A stretch of 64,000 bases of DNA from Piezodorus guildinii (GCA_023052935.1 CM041292.1:134678951-134742950); one strand, 5' to 3'. Shown: positions 31,736-44,867, numbered from the stretch's first letter. The notes: generated by a model from the letters alone, not told the origin. A program made the numbers and translations.

Positions 31736-33389
31736 CTTTTAACCATGATTAAGATTATCATTGTATACAGAGTATTCCCATTTGAGAAAAGGACATGTTT
31801 AAAGACCCGAATTACTACCGTTTTTGGAAACTATCAAAGCCTAAAGTGATTTAGAAGCTATGTATGCCCATGAAAATATCTGTTGAGAAAAAACGATGCG
31901 TATATATGATACTTGAAGGATTGACTAACGCATAATTAGTTTTAACATAAACATCGATATCTGCTTAATAAGAGCGTAAAGCATAAGTATTTTTACACAT
32001 ATTAGAAATAAAATCGCAAGAAAATGAAGGAAAAAGTCAGGAAATAATTAAAATACGCATACTTTGCTCTTACCTATTTTCTACATCAGATTTTCAATCA
32101 TAAGTTTCTTGATTTTAAAAATCGTTGTCGTTGAACCTTATACGGCTGCAGTTAAAAGAGAATCCGTTATTTAATCAACAATAAATTAAGAAAACTGCTA
32201 ATTTTCCAAATAAATAATCACTGTCATAATTCATAATACATCGCCCAATGTTAGCTGTAAAGCCGTTTAAAAGCAATAAATGATAGGCAGGTTGATGAAC
32301 TGTAGACAACTAAGGAATATAGCCTTTGAAATAAAATGAACCGTCTAAGTACGTGTATGTCCAAATACCGGTAATTATATAGGATTCAGTAAATCTTATA
32401 TTGCAGGAATTTTTCTTAAAAAAAATAAACATTAAGAACGAATAATAGAAATCGTCGTATAAAAAAAATAAAAAAATAAGAACAATGTTAATAAATTGAA
32501 ATAGACAAAAACGATCATTTAAAAACAAAGTATTAGATAATAATCACTAAGAACATACAATTCAAATAATAATAAACATGTCCAACAGTATTAATTTTAA
32601 TAGTAATATGATAAGTCGACAAGCATATGACCAATTTTAAAAATGGCTCTGAGACAATAATTCAAACGGCAATAGTTCTATTAATTTAAAGTGTTGCAGA
32701 TTATTTTCATAATGGAGAGACAACCATGAAAAGTCAACACTATGCAAAAAAAGATTACCTAGAATTTTAGAAGTCATCTATTTTAATGAAAAATAAATAT
32801 AAATACATCTGAATCGAATATTCAGGAAAATAAATCAAAAGGAAAAACCATAAAAAATTAAAGACATAATAAAAATTTTATGTAGCGTTAAGGAGATTTT
32901 TATGTACTCTTAATATAATATAACCTTGCTTAGAATGTAGACTCTGGGAACTCTAAACAAGCATGTAAGATGGTAGTAACGATCACAAAAAGGTGAGGAA
33001 AATAAAGAGCTGTTTATGATTTTCTCCATTATTCAATATGCCATTATACGATGGTCATAAAATACCCTTTTACAGTATGTTCGTGTTATGGATCCAAGCA
33101 CTTTAGTAAACACATTCTGTTTTATTTTGCATAACTTTACCAAGGTATAAGTATTTCAGGCATGCAACCTTTTTTCAGTAATAGCAAGTATGTTTTAAAC
33201 TAATCAATTATGTAACATGTTACTCTAGAGATAAATGCTCATTTTTAAAAATTGTATTTCTAATAACAAAAACATTAATTACAGAAATCGTGAGAAAGGA
33301 CGAGAACAAAAAAACAAAACAATGATTTACAAATTTGTTCAAAAAAGTACTGACCCTACTTAAAACTTTTTGTCTTAAATGTAAAAATG
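31736..33389. other. No gene recognised
   Basis: A/T-rich DNA with short ORFs only. No repeat family was recognised. Confidence 0.4.
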
Positions 33390-34764
33390 AGGTGCGGACA
33401 ACACACGACTTTCACTTACCTCAATTTTTAAAATCAATGAAAGAATTTTCAAATACAGTTAGAGATAAAAAAAAATCTGGTGCGGGAACACACGACTTTC
33501 ACTTACCTCCGCTTGTAGAATCGATTAAAGAATTTTCAAGTACAGTAAGAGATAAAAATGAGTGAAACCATTAAAGAATTAATTAAATGGAATTTCTATA
33601 GAAAAATGTGTTTAACTGAAAAATCTAATATTTATTTATTTATTTATACAAAGCATCTACCCATTAAGGGTCATTAGCTATATACATAATTGTTTGTTTT
33701 TCTCTGTTTAGTATAGAATTTTTAACAAAATATCATTTATAACACAATAATGGTAAATGTATGGTCAAAGGACATTATATTCTAAATGAGATTAAAGACT
33801 TTGATTTTTTTCAAAACTTGAGTAATTTCTGAACACACGTTTCACTGTCACCGAGAGCTATTTCCAGCTTGGTGTCAATTCCGCCCTCCGTTCTTGCACC
33901 GCGGAAGGCCTCACAGTGCAGGATGATGCGCTCCACCATCAAAGGTGTCACTTGTCTTGTGTCACTTCCCTTCCAGAGTCCATCCTTGCATTATTAGCTG
34001 CTCGGTCAGCGTCCTCGAAAAAATCTAATATATTATTATCTAAAATAATCAGTTAGTTTTATCGGCTTTTTTTCACTCTCTATCAACTTTTAAAAGCCTG
34101 TGTATAAGATAATATTTTTTCTAAATCTTTAGCTTTCAAAAAGTATATCATACATGTTTATTACTGTTCATATGTTCAAAAACAAAAAATTGCATTTAAA
34201 AAATATTTTTTCAGTTCTCTCCTTTAGTTGTTTTTCGAATTCGCACAACTTACATATTTAGCTGTAATTTATCAATGCTAACAAGATAACTTAGTTATTT
34301 TGATAGAATCTACAAAATTAAAGGTACTTTAGAGGAAGAAAGTATAAAATATCGGCATTTAAGCCCTATCAGACTATTAATCAGAATGAAACCTACTTGA
34401 TGTTAAAGCTTAATAAATTTTACATCGATATAGCGAGTTTAATCAAAATCGTCGGAACCATTTTCGAGAAAATCGAAAAAAGTGCAAAATGCATGGTTTA
34501 AATTGGCTCTTCTGGTAAGTTCATTTTGATGAAACAAGTTTTGTATCGTCTCGGGCGTACATTTGTCTTAAATATGATATTTCAGTTTCATATGGCATCG
34601 TTTCCGCCTGGGAGTTTCCACACACACACACACAGACCTTTTTGCGGGACTTGGTTATTTGGACTCAGGGGACCCTAAAACGTGTATTTCCGTTGAAAAC
34701 TGGGATTCGAAAATTTTCACGATCGCAATACTTTCCCTTACTATATATAGTAAGTGAAAGTAAA
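33390..34764 (+). mobile_element. Rep-A copy interrupted by a LINE insertion
   Basis: Begins with GGTGCGGACAACACACGACT, then TTCACTTACCTC. The left-end unit is present twice in tandem (33390-33476 and 33477-33560). The core runs to the right end at 34725-34764, where TTACTATATATAGTAA is a perfect 16-bp palindrome just before GTGAAAGT. A separate LINE fragment occupies 33631-34018, so the Rep-A sequence proper is about 990 bp. Confidence 0.82.
33631..34018 (-). mobile_element. 5'-truncated RNase-H-bearing LINE (I/R1-like)
   Basis: AAAAATCTAATA at 33619-33630 and 34019-34030 is a 12-bp target duplication. On the minus strand the insert starts with an RNase-H-like end (ADRAANNA), then after stops a short frame with MVERIILHCEAFRGAR and LGDSETCVQKLLKF, the C-terminal His/Cys segment of LINEs with an RNase H domain. 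It ends in an (AAAT)n tail. The precise clade is inference. Confidence 0.7.
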
Positions 34765-36068
34765 AATATTAAACATATGATTTTAATATGTAAGATATCA
34801 AACAAGTACCGAATTTTTATATAGTTGACATAAATTTAGATGTAATTGTCAATTGTTCATACTCATCGACGTTTTAATTAAAGTGACAAATATTACATTA
34901 TCAAGGAAATTTCAAAGTATTAAGTAAATAAAGTCAGATTTTTAATATCTGAAACATAAAATCTTAATCAGATTCTAAATGATGACGACCAGAAGAGAGG
35001 AATAAGAGCGAAGAAAGGATTTAATATGGGAAAAGTGAGAAGGCGATTTTCAACCATCTAGAGGGAGGGAAGGGAGCCACTTTGGTAGAAAATATTATTT
35101 ATTTATTTACAATAATGTTTTGACAAAATTATTGGCCATTAGCAGAAAAAAAAAACTATTTGCAATAAACAAATTAATCTTTTGAATGGTTAATTCAGTG
35201 AATCTCTAGTCCACCTCTTAAAAATTCGTCGGGCTAGATTTAAGTCTTTGAGTCGATGGATTTATGTTGTGTCAGTCTGTCGCGGGAATGTTTATACAAA
35301 CACTTTGTCAATTTGAAAATATGTAAATAAAGTTGATCTTCTTTCTTTCATGTTAATTAAAAAAATAAGTCCGTTCTAGGGATTAAAAACATTTTTTAAC
35401 TACACATTTTATTCTAGTTTTCTATATTTTATTTGTGCTTACAATGTTTAACTGGATTCGGCGATCACCCGCAACGCCCATGAGGGTAATTCAAACGTTT
35501 TGAGATATATACTCAATAATACCCATAATTAGTAGAAATAATAATAATATTATATTTTTCATTTTGATACTAACATTTCCGTTTTTTTTCTTCAGCAGTA
35601 ATTTTATGTTAGCCAGTGACATTTTCGAAGATCATGTCTATCTTAGTCCGATAACATTGATATTTTGGTGATATGTATAGTTATATATAAAAACTAATTT
35701 TTTGAATTTGATATTGAAGGTTAATATTGAATTTCACAAGAGCTCAAGTTTGAATAATTTATATGAGCTCCACAAGTTGGCTAATCAAAGTTTCTCTCTA
35801 ACTGAAATATTCCAGTGGGTTTCTCTGCTCATACTGATTCGGATTTCAATCACAAGAATTAATGAGAGGAGTAAAATAAAAGGGCCCGTCATCTGAATTG
35901 GAGATAAGCGAATCGAAGACAGACGAGAGACTGACAGATGCAATTGAAATCGACATTACTTTACTGTTTGAAAAAACTAAATAAATAACTAAATAAAATT
36001 AGATGAAGAAAATAAAAAAAAAGTTCCGATGGGAATGGTTTCCATGACACCTCTGGTTCTGAAATGTA
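34765..36068. other. No gene recognised
   Basis: Short ORFs only (for example 35702-35896, 64 codons) with no domain. Confidence 0.4.
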
Positions 36069-36200
36069 AATGAAAGGGCTGTCAGTCGCCGATAGCGATA
36101 AACTATCTGAACCAGCCCACGGAGTAGGTTCGATTCCTCCGCCAGGTTTTATAACTTCACCGCTCCCCCCTATCCTATTCCTGTGGTAATGCCCTCACTT
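36069..36200 (+). repeat. tRNA-derived SINE-like fragment
   Basis: Contains TCGCCGATAGCGATAAACTA and a B-box-like GTAGGTTCGATTCCTCCGCC. The arms do not pair as a clean tRNA, and extra 3' sequence with a TCCTGTGGTAATGCC motif follows, so a SINE is more likely than a tRNA gene. Confidence 0.35.
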
Positions 36201-36540
36201 CAACTTTGAAGATAAACTAAGCAAATAATGATCCGACTACGCCGCTTCGGCATTAAAAATCAATGCAAAAAGACGAAGGTCAAAGAATTTATTACGTTGG
36301 CTGGGTGAAATACAGTAAATGACACACTTCCAGTTCGTTTTACATAAAATATATTTATAAAGGCAAGCAAGCAAGGCACTGCCTATTATGTCTATATGCA
36401 TTAAGATAAGCACAGAAAAGAAATAGAGATGCAAACATTTAAAACAGTAACTAATTTATTCATAAAAGATGTTTGATGTTTTGCATATATCAGCCAGGGT
36501 AATGAGTATATTATTTTTAACCGGTTCATAATTTTTATTT

Positions 36541-36895
36541 CTTTATAATAGGTAGAAATAATCGATGGTCAGTCTTTTTTTTTTTATATGGAACGTTTAT
36601 ATATACTATTTTTACCTCCATATTAAAGTATAAAGTTTTGATTCCATAATTATCATCATATTGTTTATCATATAACCATTACTTGTATCTATAATATTTA
36701 TGTATAACGGTATATTTCTTATTTTATTTTAAATTTTATCATTGTCACTACATTCAACAATTTTTCATTATCATACTGATATGTATCTCTTTTGTGCTGA
36801 TGTTTGTAGCCCTGATGATGGCTGACAAGTTTGAGCCGAAACCTCAGCAAACTTAAAATATTTAAAAAAAAAAGAAAAAAGACTGACTTCCTCTA
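36541..36895 (+). mobile_element. Terminal-repeat fragment with hammerhead-like core
   Basis: 36541-36577 (GGTAGAAATAATCGATGGTC then AGTC) resembles the arm at 26013 and 31440, and GACTGACTTCC near 36880 mirrors it. At 36808-36848 lies AGCC, CTGATGA, T, GGCT, loop, AGCC, GAAAC, CTC. Nearby GTTTG and CAAAC could extend the outer helix. CTC in place of GTC or GTT makes cleavage less likely. Confidence 0.5.
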
Positions 36896-37164
36896 GAAAA
36901 CCGCATACATGCACCACATCCAATAGTGACTGAGTGAAAGGGGTTTATTCAACAAAACAATTAAAAGTTTAGGCTTATTGTTCCTAAACCTCCATGGTTA
37001 CAGAAGGAAATGATATTTTCTCTCTTTATTATCAATCACTATTCTAAAGGAGATACAGAATACAACTTTAAAAGTCGGATGAGTCCCAGAAGGTCCTCAG
37101 AAGTGTAACAACAATGTAATGTAAAATGTAATTAAATTAAAGTAAAAACTAAAAGTGTTGTTGT

Positions 37165-37780
37165 TATTGAAAGAAAGAAAGAAAGTAAATTTTATTCTGG
37201 GACCTTCAGTCCGCTAAGAATAACAGAAAAGTATAAGACTTTGACTTGTGTCTGGCACAGAAACAAAAACATAAAATAAATACAAACTTAAGATATAATA
37301 TTATTTAAAAATAAATAAAGTTAAATAAATAACTACGATTACTTAGTATGCATACATGTTTATAATTATATAATCATAACTGTGTATCTGAAGATATATT
37401 ACTATTGTGCTTCTTAAGGTATAATAAGGTCACCGAGAAAAACAGAAGAAAGAAAGAGAAAGATGAATATATATCTAAAACATTGTTTACATATTTGTTG
37501 TCGTCCTCATTTTAAAATGTGACATGACCGCTATTCTAGCGTTTCGTTTACAATCAATCTGAAGATGGATGGTTAAGAATATGAAGGAACAGTTTGCTTT
37601 TAAATGAGGTTAAAGAAGGTGTTTGCGTATAGAGGTAAGTATGGAATTCCAGAACGATGTGGCACGCAAACTAAATGATTTTTCAAAGGATGATGTTTGA
37701 TGAAAGGAATATATAGGTTAGTAGACTGGATCTTGTATAAAACGAATGTACCGATGAACAAGGGATGAGTAGGTCAAGAA
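37165..37780 (-). mobile_element. CR1/L2-like LINE 3' part
   Basis: On the minus strand this matches the 3' portion of the copy at 46562-48052 (GGAATTCCA near 37650 and a CTTGTTCATCGGTAC-like segment). It ends with the hairpin GGACTGAAGGTCC, CAGAATAAAATT and a (TTTC)n tail at 37170-37185. The coding capacity is lost. Confidence 0.68.
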
Positions 37781-37830
37781 TTATTATTATTATTAAGAAT
37801 TATTAGAAATAAAACAGCTATGGGTCACAA

Positions 37831-38607
37831 AATGTTCGAGTCACATGTATATTATAAATGAAGTGCAAGAACAAAAGCCAGATGATTAAGTCTGCACACA
37901 GTGCATTATTACAGAGAGTGAGGATGTATAAAAAACATATTTATTCTTTTAATAAAGAAATAGTAAACACTCAATTAATATTATTTTTTACATATCTTGT
38001 TTTCTACAGAATTATCAATACCTCGAATATAACACAAATTCATAATGATCCTTTAAAGTATCTACCAAAGAGAACCTGATCTCAAAAAAAAGATAAAATA
38101 AAATAAATCTAATAACTGCAACACTAAAAGTATTGGCTAGGAAAATTTTTATTTATGTTTATTTATATTCACGAAAGGATAGAGAATAAATAACTGTTCA
38201 AAAAATCACGAAAATCAAAAATGTTCGATTAACATGTATATTATAAATGAAGTGTAAGAACAAAAAGCCAGATGATTAAGTCTGCACACAGTGCATTATT
38301 ACAGAGAGTGAGGATGTATAAAAAACATGTTTATCTTTTAATAAGAAATAGTAAACACTCAATTAATATTATTTTTTACATATCTTGTTTTCTACAGAAT
38401 CTCAATACCTCGAATATAACACAAATTCATAATGATCCTTTAAAGTATCTACCAAAGAGAACCTGATCTCAAAAAAAAAAAAAAAATAATAAATCTAATA
38501 ACTGCAACACTAAAAGCATTGGCTAGGAAAAATTTTATTTATGTTTATTTATATTCACGAAAGGATAGAGAATAAATAACTGTTCAAAAAATCACGAAAA
38601 TAAAAAT
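37831..38607. repeat. 389-bp tandem duplication, two units
   Basis: Unit 1 (37831-38219) and unit 2 (38220-38607) are nearly identical; both contain CCAGATGATTAAGTCTGCAC, ACAGTGCATTATTACAGAGA and TGATCCTTTAAAGTATCTAC. Small indels separate them. The frames at 37858-38079 and 38272-38466 are the same weak ORF in both units, frameshifted between copies, so coding is not supported. A diverged third copy lies at 39515-39730. Confidence 0.9.
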
Positions 38608-39514
38608 GTCGAGCAGGAAAATTAATGAAAATTGGGCGATTTCAAATGGATTGACCCATAAACAAAAAAAAAAAAAAATACAAAATAATAAAATAAATAA
38701 ACTACAACCTAAAATATCTATTTAATATGGTGCTAAAAAAAGTAGTAAAGAAACAAAGTCAAACATTTTTGTTTAAAAGTTTATGTTATATATGAACATA
38801 TTTGTAATATTATTTATCGAAATATATTAGAAAGTCTATATTTTATAGTCCGACGACAACTCTCTTGTATGTTTGAGTAAAAACTGAAAAGCTTAAGGAA
38901 AGGGAGAAGGCTTAGCGTTGGATTTATTAAAATTGAAAAAAAAAAAAAAAGAATAATCAAACAATAATTTTGAAGGGTCAGCACAAACGAAGCTCTCCTA
39001 TTGTGATGTTGATGCCCGTAAGAGTAATATATCCACCTCACAAAGATAGGCAATAAAGTATCAAAAAACGTGACGTCCCTCGAATTATATGAGAGGGAGG
39101 GCCAGAGAGGAAACAAGAAGAGGGTTCGGACAAAGAAAGATAATCACTCCCCCGAGAGTTGCGTCATGTCTGCATTGCCAGGGCACTCCATCCGGCTAAT
39201 AAAAATAATATCCTTACTCAGAGGGGACAATGTCAATCCTCTTTCATCCTCACCCTATCTTATACCCATCTTTAGTGGGGGCAAAGCAGAAGGCAACCCT
39301 CCGATCTAACCTGATTATACAAGGACAGGCAAAGTCGATTAACTTGTATTAGGATCATAAAATGCTCTGTAATGCAATTAAGTCAGACTATGCGCAGTAA
39401 TAAAATTTCATTCCTATATATAACGAAGCGAGGGTAACAATTAATGCAATGTTAAAAGTAATTAAACTCTAAAATTTTCTAGTTAAGAGTAGATATATAA
39501 GCCTGCTGCGGGTT
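38608..39514. other. No gene recognised
   Basis: Two overlapping short ORFs on opposite strands at 38814-39309 without domains. A short less A/T-rich stretch lies at about 39070-39300. Confidence 0.4.
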
Positions 39515-39730
39515 AGTAAAATATTCAAGTCAAATGTTCATCACATATGAAGGGTTAAAGGAAAGAGCTATATAAGAGTTAAGTCACCATGCACACGATA
39601 AATTCTTACTGATCGTGTGAATGTAGACAAAAAAACCTGTTTATCGTTTTAATAAATAGGAAATGTTCAATAAATATTATTTATTGTCATTATTAATATT
39701 GTTTTCTATCAAAAACTGAAGCACCTATTC
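39515..39730. repeat. Diverged third copy of the 389-bp unit
   Basis: Shares, in order, a TCAAATGTTCATCACATATG-like start, a TTAAGTCACCATGCACAC-like middle, AAAACCTGTTTATCGTTTTA and AATATTGTTTTCTATC with units 37831 and 38220. Identity is clearly lower, so the duplication is older than the tandem pair. Confidence 0.55.
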
Positions 39731-40084
39731 ATTATTTTAAATGATGATAATGAAAGGAAAGTAACTGGTTACCTGCTTCTTTTAGCATACCATTCATTTC
39801 CTTATCGCAGTCTGTACACGTTTTCTACATAATTTAGAGAAGATGGCCAATCATAATATTAATGAACGTTAACATCGCTCTTAACTTAAAGTATCAAGAA
39901 AATACCACACGTTCTCAGCAGATAGAAACTAAGCATCATGTAAATTTTACGTAATACGGTTTCGGTCGGTATTTATGGAGCAAGTAAACAGCCGTTTACA
40001 TACAAAATTAATGTATGTTCATAGGCCTAATAACCGAGCAAGGAGTTTATTAGAGTGAGACTCTGCTCAATCGCAGGTTTTCCT
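39731..40084. other. No gene recognised
   Basis: A/T-rich DNA without a supported feature. Confidence 0.4.
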
Positions 40085-40245
40085 CCCAATTTAGGTACTC
40101 ACTATAGGGCGAAGTCTTTCTACCCCAAGGTTACCCCACAACTGAAATAACCGAGTACATAATTATCCTGCCGCAACTGAGTTCGAACCCGTGACCCAGA
40201 AACCAAGGGCCTTATGGTCCTATGCCTTCGCGGACCACTAACATA
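40085..40245 (-). repeat. tRNA-derived SINE-like sequence (SINE-2 type)
   Basis: On the minus strand a tRNA-like head (TTAGTGGTCCGCGAAGGCAT, then GGGTCACGGGTTCGAACTC) is followed by TTGCGGCAGGATAATTATGT and GTTATTTCAGTTGTGG. The last phrase matches the region before the B-box-like motif at 1858-2160. Boundaries are uncertain. Confidence 0.5.
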
Positions 40246-40559
40246 AATTACTAAAATTTTGAACGATTAAAAATCTATTCTAAAAAATAAAAAATAATCA
40301 AATTAATAAGTAAAAAGGCTGTCGGTTAATTCCATCACTTTATTAAATACAAGAGACCAACCTTTGCTTCGCACAGGTGCAATTCAAATGTGGCGTCATT
40401 TATGTTTAAAAAACTTCAGTTTGAGCAATTAAAAGTTTATCTCTTTGGAATTATGAGTTCATCGTAACGAAAAGTGAACTTAGCAAGAAAATGTTTATTT
40501 TATAACGTCTAATCGCTAATACATTTATTCATCGGCAGAAATTAGAAACATAAATTGGT

Positions 40560-40715
40560 TTACGGGTTTCAGTTGGTTGTTGACTGACGCCTTCTCAGCT
40601 CACACAAACACCCTGAAGAAGGCCTATAATTTAGGCCGAAACGTCGGCACCAATAAATTAAGTTTACGCTTAATTGTGTGTTAAATTGACTGCACCCTGA
40701 ACCAACTTCTCTCAT
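40560..40715 (+). mobile_element. Terminal-repeat fragment with hammerhead-like core
   Basis: At 40611-40651: ACC, CTGAAGA, A, GGCCT, loop ATAATTT, AGGCC, GAAAC, GTC, GGCACC. The stem pairs perfectly. AGTTGGTTGTTGACTG at about 40570 and the reverse complement of TTGACTGCACCCTGAACC at about 40690 make short inverted flanks. After the cleavage-site-like GTC only GG/CC can pair as stem I, so any activity would be weak. Confidence 0.5.
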
Positions 40716-41119
40716 AAATTGGTTTAGTTTATTTGTTAATGTTTAACAGTTCCTATTTTATTAGATTTATTACTGATTTATATTTCATATGAACTTTTTC
40801 TAAATACATTTTAGTGTATTAAAGTTAATTTAGTTTCCATGGGAGTCCCATTTAGTTTATAGTGGAACTACTATTATTGTAAAATGATCTAAAAGTATAA
40901 ATAATTATTACCAGTGTCAGTTTATAACAACTTTTCATTAATTATAACAACTTATGTAGGATTTGGTATATAATATGTTTTCTTTTCTAAAATCTTGAGT
41001 AATGTATGGAAGATATAACCTGTACGATAACCATACATCACCATAACGTTCCTTATCAACAACATTACAAATAATATCTTTTAATAATTTTATACGATTA
41101 TAACATCTTTCTATTAACT
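40716..41119. other. No gene recognised
   Basis: A/T-rich DNA. The minus-strand ORF at 40938-41126 has no domain. Confidence 0.4.
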
Positions 41120-41400
41120 TGTTCAACTTATTTTATCGCATAATAAATTATCTAAAATCATGCGCTTTCCAACGGTATATTACTACTTATAATTTGGATT
41201 TTTTTTTTTTTTTTTATGACTGATTCAAAAAATTAAATTCCCCCCCCAAAAAAAAACTTAATTGCAATGTATTTTACAAAAAACAGAATTACACAGCATT
41301 TCAGAATGCCCTAGATGATGGTGAAACCCGTATCAAAATCTGTCTCGTGGCTTAGAAGTTAAAAGAAACCAAAATCGCGTTATCATTTTATATAGAAAGA
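41120..41400. repeat. Rep-B fragment
   Basis: Shares CTTTCCAACGGTATATTA and GTATCAAAATCTGTCTCGTG then GCTTAGAAG with 27380-27670. T- and A-runs interrupt the middle. No ORF. Confidence 0.5.
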
Positions 41401-42249
41401 GATTGCACGACTAGAATAGCCGAAACCAGAATGCCATCTTCAGAGAATCCATTTTTTATTAAGATATATTTAAAGCTAATCTAATTTTAGCAATAATAAT
41501 GATACTATAGTCCTAATATTATAATAGCACTAATAATAACACAATATATGAAATAATTTTAATATTGACTTATTTAAAAATTCTATTTTATAACATGTTA
41601 TTGTAATTGAGGAAATATTTATATTTTTTTTTTAATGTATAGAATTGTTTATTGAACAAATTGTACAGAAATGTTTATTTAAAAACTGTAAATTAGAAAA
41701 ATGTTGGTACTTGAAGATAGCATTTTAGTCGAAGCGTTGTAAAATATTTAATGAAGTGTGAGAGTAAACCGACAGACTTTTCACTCATAAATTACAATCA
41801 TCCTTCACCTAAATATATCAACACTCAAAAATAATCAATATAAATAAAGAGAAAAAATAAATACTACGAAAAGCAAATAAGATAATAGTTGCTATTATAT
41901 TTGTGTTGTAAACTACTTGACTACAAAATGGTAGTACTGTAATTTTGAGGTTTACACACATTATGCTATTACATTAAATTATATATCTATGTGTAAAGGT
42001 CATTCATGAGTGGGTTGCGGGGCAGGCGTGAGCACGAACAAAGATGCAATAATTTAGCAAATAGGATTTAAATTAACAGTAGGTTTGTCGTAATATATAT
42101 TTGTAATTCAGTAAAAAAGTAAACTGAACAGCTAATAATAGTATTCAGCAAATAATTTAATTGTTCGATTCTATTCAAATTTAAGGGTAATAATTATTAA
42201 CTCAGCTTCCTTTTTGTAGGCGAACTACTTTTCCATTTTAAATAGTATG
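41401..42249. other. No gene recognised
   Basis: A/T-rich DNA without a supported feature. Confidence 0.4.
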
Positions 42250-42475
42250 GGTTACCTGAAGTGTGCTGGCTAGCATAACAGCTTTCTATGTTCCAGGTTC
42301 TAGATTGAAACCTGAAGGTGGCCCTAGAATATTCTAATGGGAGTAAAAGTCCTTAGTTATGCCGTCCTTCGGAGGCGACGTTAAAAGGTGATCCGGTCTG
42401 TGCGATGCCATGTACTCGTTTAAGATCCCTTTCCTAATTAAACCTGAATAGGCAAAATTTAGAAACCTCGTTGTT
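42250..42475 (+). repeat. SINE-1 copy, near full length
   Basis: The head GTGCTGGCTAGCATAACAGC is followed by a B-box-like motif (partly mutated, TAGATTGAAACCTG), then GGTGGCCCTAGAATATTCTA, CCGTCCTTCGGAGGCGACGT, GTGATCC, GTCTGTGCGATGCC, and CCTGAATAGGCAAAATTTAG. This is the most continuous example of the family in the window. Confidence 0.75.
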
Positions 42476-42682
42476 TTTATTAGGCTTTTACGTTATTTGG
42501 CTTATCCCAAGTGAAGGCCTACAGGTCGAGTTTTATATTTACTTCTTTACAGAAACATTTCATCTTAACTTTAATTTTTTTTAAATTATAATATTCAATT
42601 AAATTTAAAACTGGTAAGGAAGAGGTCTATTATAAGTGTTACAAAGCTAGCTCACGTTAAGCAATTAAGTTCCGAAAACAAA

Positions 42683-43231
42683 ATGTGGTGCGCGCAGCAC
42701 ACGAATATCACTTACCTCACCACTTAAAATCAATTTAAAAACTATTAAATAAACTTAAATTTAAAATTTTTAATGTTAATTTAAATAAAAAGTTAATTCA
42801 GGTTCTTTGGAAACATGTGACTTACATTAAACAATATAATAATAGTAAATATTTGCGTAGAATTATTAAAATAAATTTAATTATTTAATAAATAGCCCTA
42901 TTTGTCACTTTGAATCACCTTTTACAACTATGTATACAAGGTAATATTTTTTCTAAAATCTTTAGCTTTCCGACGGCATATTATACATGCATATTACAGT
43001 TCTTATGTTCAAACACAAAAAAATGCAGTAAAAAAATATTTGTTTATTATCAGAAGGCCTGGGGCGTTTCAGGGGACTCCTAATACTAATAAAGTTAAAT
43101 ATTGGATGGTCTGCTTTCAAAATAATGCGGACTGTATAAATGAATGGTATACGCGCGGGAGTGGACGCAACCGAATTGTTTAAATATATAAATAAAATTG
43201 TTTATTTATTGACTGAAACCTAAGAACAGTA

Positions 43232-43303
<72 letters not shown>

Positions 43304-43825
43304 TATTTATTTATTTATATAGACACACACACATCCATAATTGATATTTATCAAACTATATAACTTGGCCTGAAGTACGCAAAAAATATCTTCTTTTATG
43401 AAAAATATATCGTTAAAATATATTTGCCTTTTTTTTTTAATGATTTTTTAAACGTTTCTTGATAATTTTCATATGTCTCCGAACTATTTAAGCTGTCTTT
43501 TTGCCTTCTAAACCTGGGTGTACTGATAAGCCGTACCATATACCTAGCACCTTTTTCAGGTACCAGGCGGGATTCAACTAGGATTCTGTAAAACCGACCC
43601 TGGGACTCAATTAGGAATCTTTTTGCCAAACGGGACTCAATTCGGACTCACCCGCGGGAGTTACCACACATGAACCTTATTGCGAGACTTTGTCATTTGG
43701 ACTCAGGATACCTTAAAACGTGTATTTCCGTTGAAAATTTTCCTTTGAAATTGAAAATCCGAAAATTTTCACGATCGCAATACTTTCCCTTACTATATAT
43801 TTCATATATAGGTAAGTGGGAGTAA
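42683..43825 (+). mobile_element. Rep-A copy, diverged
   Basis: Left end GGTGCGCGCAGCACACGAAT then ATCACTTACCTC. The core includes CTTTAGCTTTCCGACGGCAT then ATTATACATG. The right end has GATCGCAATACTTTCCCTTA, a TATATATTTCATATATA variant of the palindrome and GGTAAGTGGGAGT. About 70 bp of TA repeats and unrelated sequence occupy the middle. Confidence 0.68.
43238..43307. repeat. (TA)n microsatellite
   Basis: About 70 bp of TA repeats with one C interruption, inside the diverged Rep-A copy. Confidence 0.95.
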
Positions 43826-44867
43826 ACAAATGTGACCGGAAGTTAAATAGAATGAATAGAAGCAACAAAAGTTTGTAATCAAGCGTTTTGAAGTATTGGG
43901 CTGTTTCAGAAATTATTCACTTAAAATATTTCATTTTCAGTAGCAAACCATGAAAGTTACGGAGTCAATTGTGTTATTTATAGCTGGGAACAACATACTT
44001 TGATTTGTGTAAGATGGTCGCACGTAAAAAAATAAAGTCTCAAGGTAAATTCCTTATTTAAGCTCTAAGCTAAGTTAGTTTTACATTAATAAGAATAATT
44101 AAGGATATCCTCATAAAAATAATAAACCAATAAAAGCCTTGGGCTCATTAAAAGAACTTTTTTATTTTATATATCGTTATTTTGCTAAGTGTGATCTATA
44201 TTATCAAGAAATAAATCATTATGCGTAATAGAGTATAGCACATCATAACACTATAGAGTAATAGATAAAAATACTCTAAAACCGTGCAAATTGCGAGCTT
44301 TGGGATAACTCAAGTGTGCCCTAAATAAAAAGAATGTTTTGTAAGTCAGGCATTTCCACAATGCTAATCGGTAGCTATCAGGTAATTTAGATTTGAAGTG
44401 CTCTAGGTGAATTATCATTTCCTTAGAAGAGGAACCTATTTGTTTATAACGAAGGGAGAGGATGCTCAGCAATTCCTTCCTTCGACTAGCAACAAATCTC
44501 ACCCTAGTTAATTGACACTCATTGGCACCCGCTTATCTCCAGCGTAGGTTCCACGGTTTCATTGCTCCAGGGGATCTCAGCAGAATATACTGCCACTTTT
44601 ATCAGGGGCGATAGCGTTCTTAATAGGCCATGTAATGCCAGGCTTTTTTGAAATGCAACCCACTGGTAGTAAGAAATTCACAGCATATTTTAGTATGCTT
44701 TAGCGATTATAAGGGAAAAGAAGATTAAAAATAGCTACAGAATGATGTAATAACAGCAAAAATGATGTCGGCAAAACTTTTATTTTTTTTTAATACGTTC
44801 TCTACACCTTTGAATTTAAATGGTTAAGACAAATGCTTATTTTGTACTATTGTGAAAAATAGGACAA
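43826..44867. other. No gene recognised
   Basis: The minus-strand ORF at 44251-44502 (83 codons) has no recognisable domain. Confidence 0.4.

Noticed and set aside
36069..36150. Possible tRNA gene (GGTTCGATTCC)
   Set aside because: The T-arm is imperfect, no matching acceptor stem was found, and extra non-tRNA sequence continues downstream.
37858..38466. Pair of similar small ORFs that could suggest a duplicated gene
   Set aside because: Both come from the 389-bp tandem repeat; the frames shift between units and no domain is present.
44251..44502. 83-codon minus-strand ORF
   Set aside because: No recognisable domain; its length is not unusual for chance in this much sequence.
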